Position numbers and translations under genes: made by a program
Shown here: piece by piece, positions 6,199-6,276 of the stretch
Numbering within the stretch: the stretch's first letter is position 1
Layout of the letters: each line of letters begins with the position of its first letter
Notes under the pieces: generated by a model
The model's database searches: none
What the model was told of the DNA's origin: nothing
Seen by the model: the letters and a program-made list of their open reading frames with translations, nothing else
DNA from: Acidobacteriota bacterium
GTDB lineage: Bacteria; Acidobacteriota; Terriglobia; UBA7540; JAPUME01
Length of the DNA: 6,276 nt
Assembly (NCBI GenBank): GCA_027294185.1
Contig: JAPUME010000133.1
Span: forward strand, 1 to 6,276
Direction: 5' to 3'

Positions 6199-6200
6199 CA
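6179..6200. repeat. Inverted repeat TGTCA-N12-TGACA at the predicted transcription start
   Basis: The perfect five-base arms TGTCA (6179-6183) and TGACA (6196-6200) are separated by 12 bases, giving a centre-to-centre distance of 17 bases. The repeat lies immediately downstream of the -10 box at 6206-6211, covering the expected start site, where a bound repressor would block transcription. Five-base arms can arise by chance, so this is only suggestive. Confidence 0.3.
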
Positions 6201-6205
6201 GGGTA

Positions 6206-6234
6206 ATCTTATTCTGCGCCCGTGGGCAAGTCAA
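6206..6234 (-). promoter_or_regulatory. Sigma70-type promoter for the ALDH/CBM9 operon
   Basis: On the minus strand, TTGACT (6234-6229, five of six matches to TTGACA) is followed after exactly 17 bases by TAAGAT (6211-6206, four of six matches to TATAAT, with the key first T, second A and last T kept). Transcription would start near 6199 and run left into the aldehyde-dehydrogenase-like gene. It is the best promoter match I found in the window. Confidence 0.6.
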
Positions 6235-6276
6235 CGCCAGGAGGAGGTAAGCACGATACCCCCCTGTTTCTACCCA

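Noticed and set aside
6195..6200. Plus-strand TTGACA as a -35 box of a divergent promoter
   Set aside because: No -10 hexamer occurs 16-18 bases downstream; the nearest candidate, TATTCT, is only about nine bases away. The bases are better explained as an arm of the inverted repeat.
6239..6247. AGGAGGAGG resembling a strong plus-strand ribosome binding site
   Set aside because: No ATG, GTG or TTG follows in the remaining 29 bases of the window, so a gene start at proper spacing is excluded.

Overview
The window looks like a piece of a Gram-negative, moderately GC-rich bacterial chromosome. The TonB-dependent receptor requires an outer membrane. The C-terminal tail of EgtB carries the RNWF-Q-P-H motif that I associate with the 'type II' EgtB of Chloracidobacterium. 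With the receptor's carboxypeptidase-regulatory-like N-terminal domain and the CBM9-like protein, this makes Acidobacteriota (or a close neighbour) my best guess. That is an inference from protein style, not a phylogenetic result.

Layout. Positions 1-330 (+) hold the 3' end of egtB, the non-haem iron sulfoxide synthase of ergothioneine biosynthesis. Fourteen bases later egtD begins (345-1313, +) from a GTG codon; it encodes the histidine Nalpha-trimethyltransferase. A 172-base intergenic stretch (1314-1485) contains a 21-bp imperfect palindrome and precedes a 777-residue TonB-dependent outer-membrane receptor (1486-3819, +). The receptor gene converges, over a 30-base gap, with a two-gene minus-strand operon. 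The operon's first gene (6050-4620) encodes a non-canonical aldehyde-dehydrogenase-superfamily protein. Its second gene (4593-3850) encodes an exported CBM9-like protein. Upstream of the operon, 6051-6276 holds a good sigma70-type promoter on the minus strand (TTGACT, 17 bases, TAAGAT), an inverted repeat at the expected transcription start, and a leader of about 150 bases with a possible 15-codon ORF.

How the genes work together. EgtD makes hercynine from histidine and S-adenosylmethionine. EgtB then couples hercynine to a thiol donor in an O2- and iron-dependent step, so the left end is an ergothioneine operon; no EgtE-type C-S lyase is visible here. The receptor's ligand cannot be read from the sequence, and its link to ergothioneine is only by position. 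The aldehyde-dehydrogenase/CBM9 pair has no pathway I recognise. The former lacks the usual ALDH general-base glutamate but keeps the nucleophilic cysteine, so its chemistry may differ from ordinary aldehyde oxidation.

I see no CRISPR array, tRNA, rRNA, insertion sequence or phage gene. Nothing amounts to a clearly new multi-gene system. The points most worth following are the EgtD Ser-to-Cys change, the atypical ALDH/CBM9 operon and the two candidate operators.
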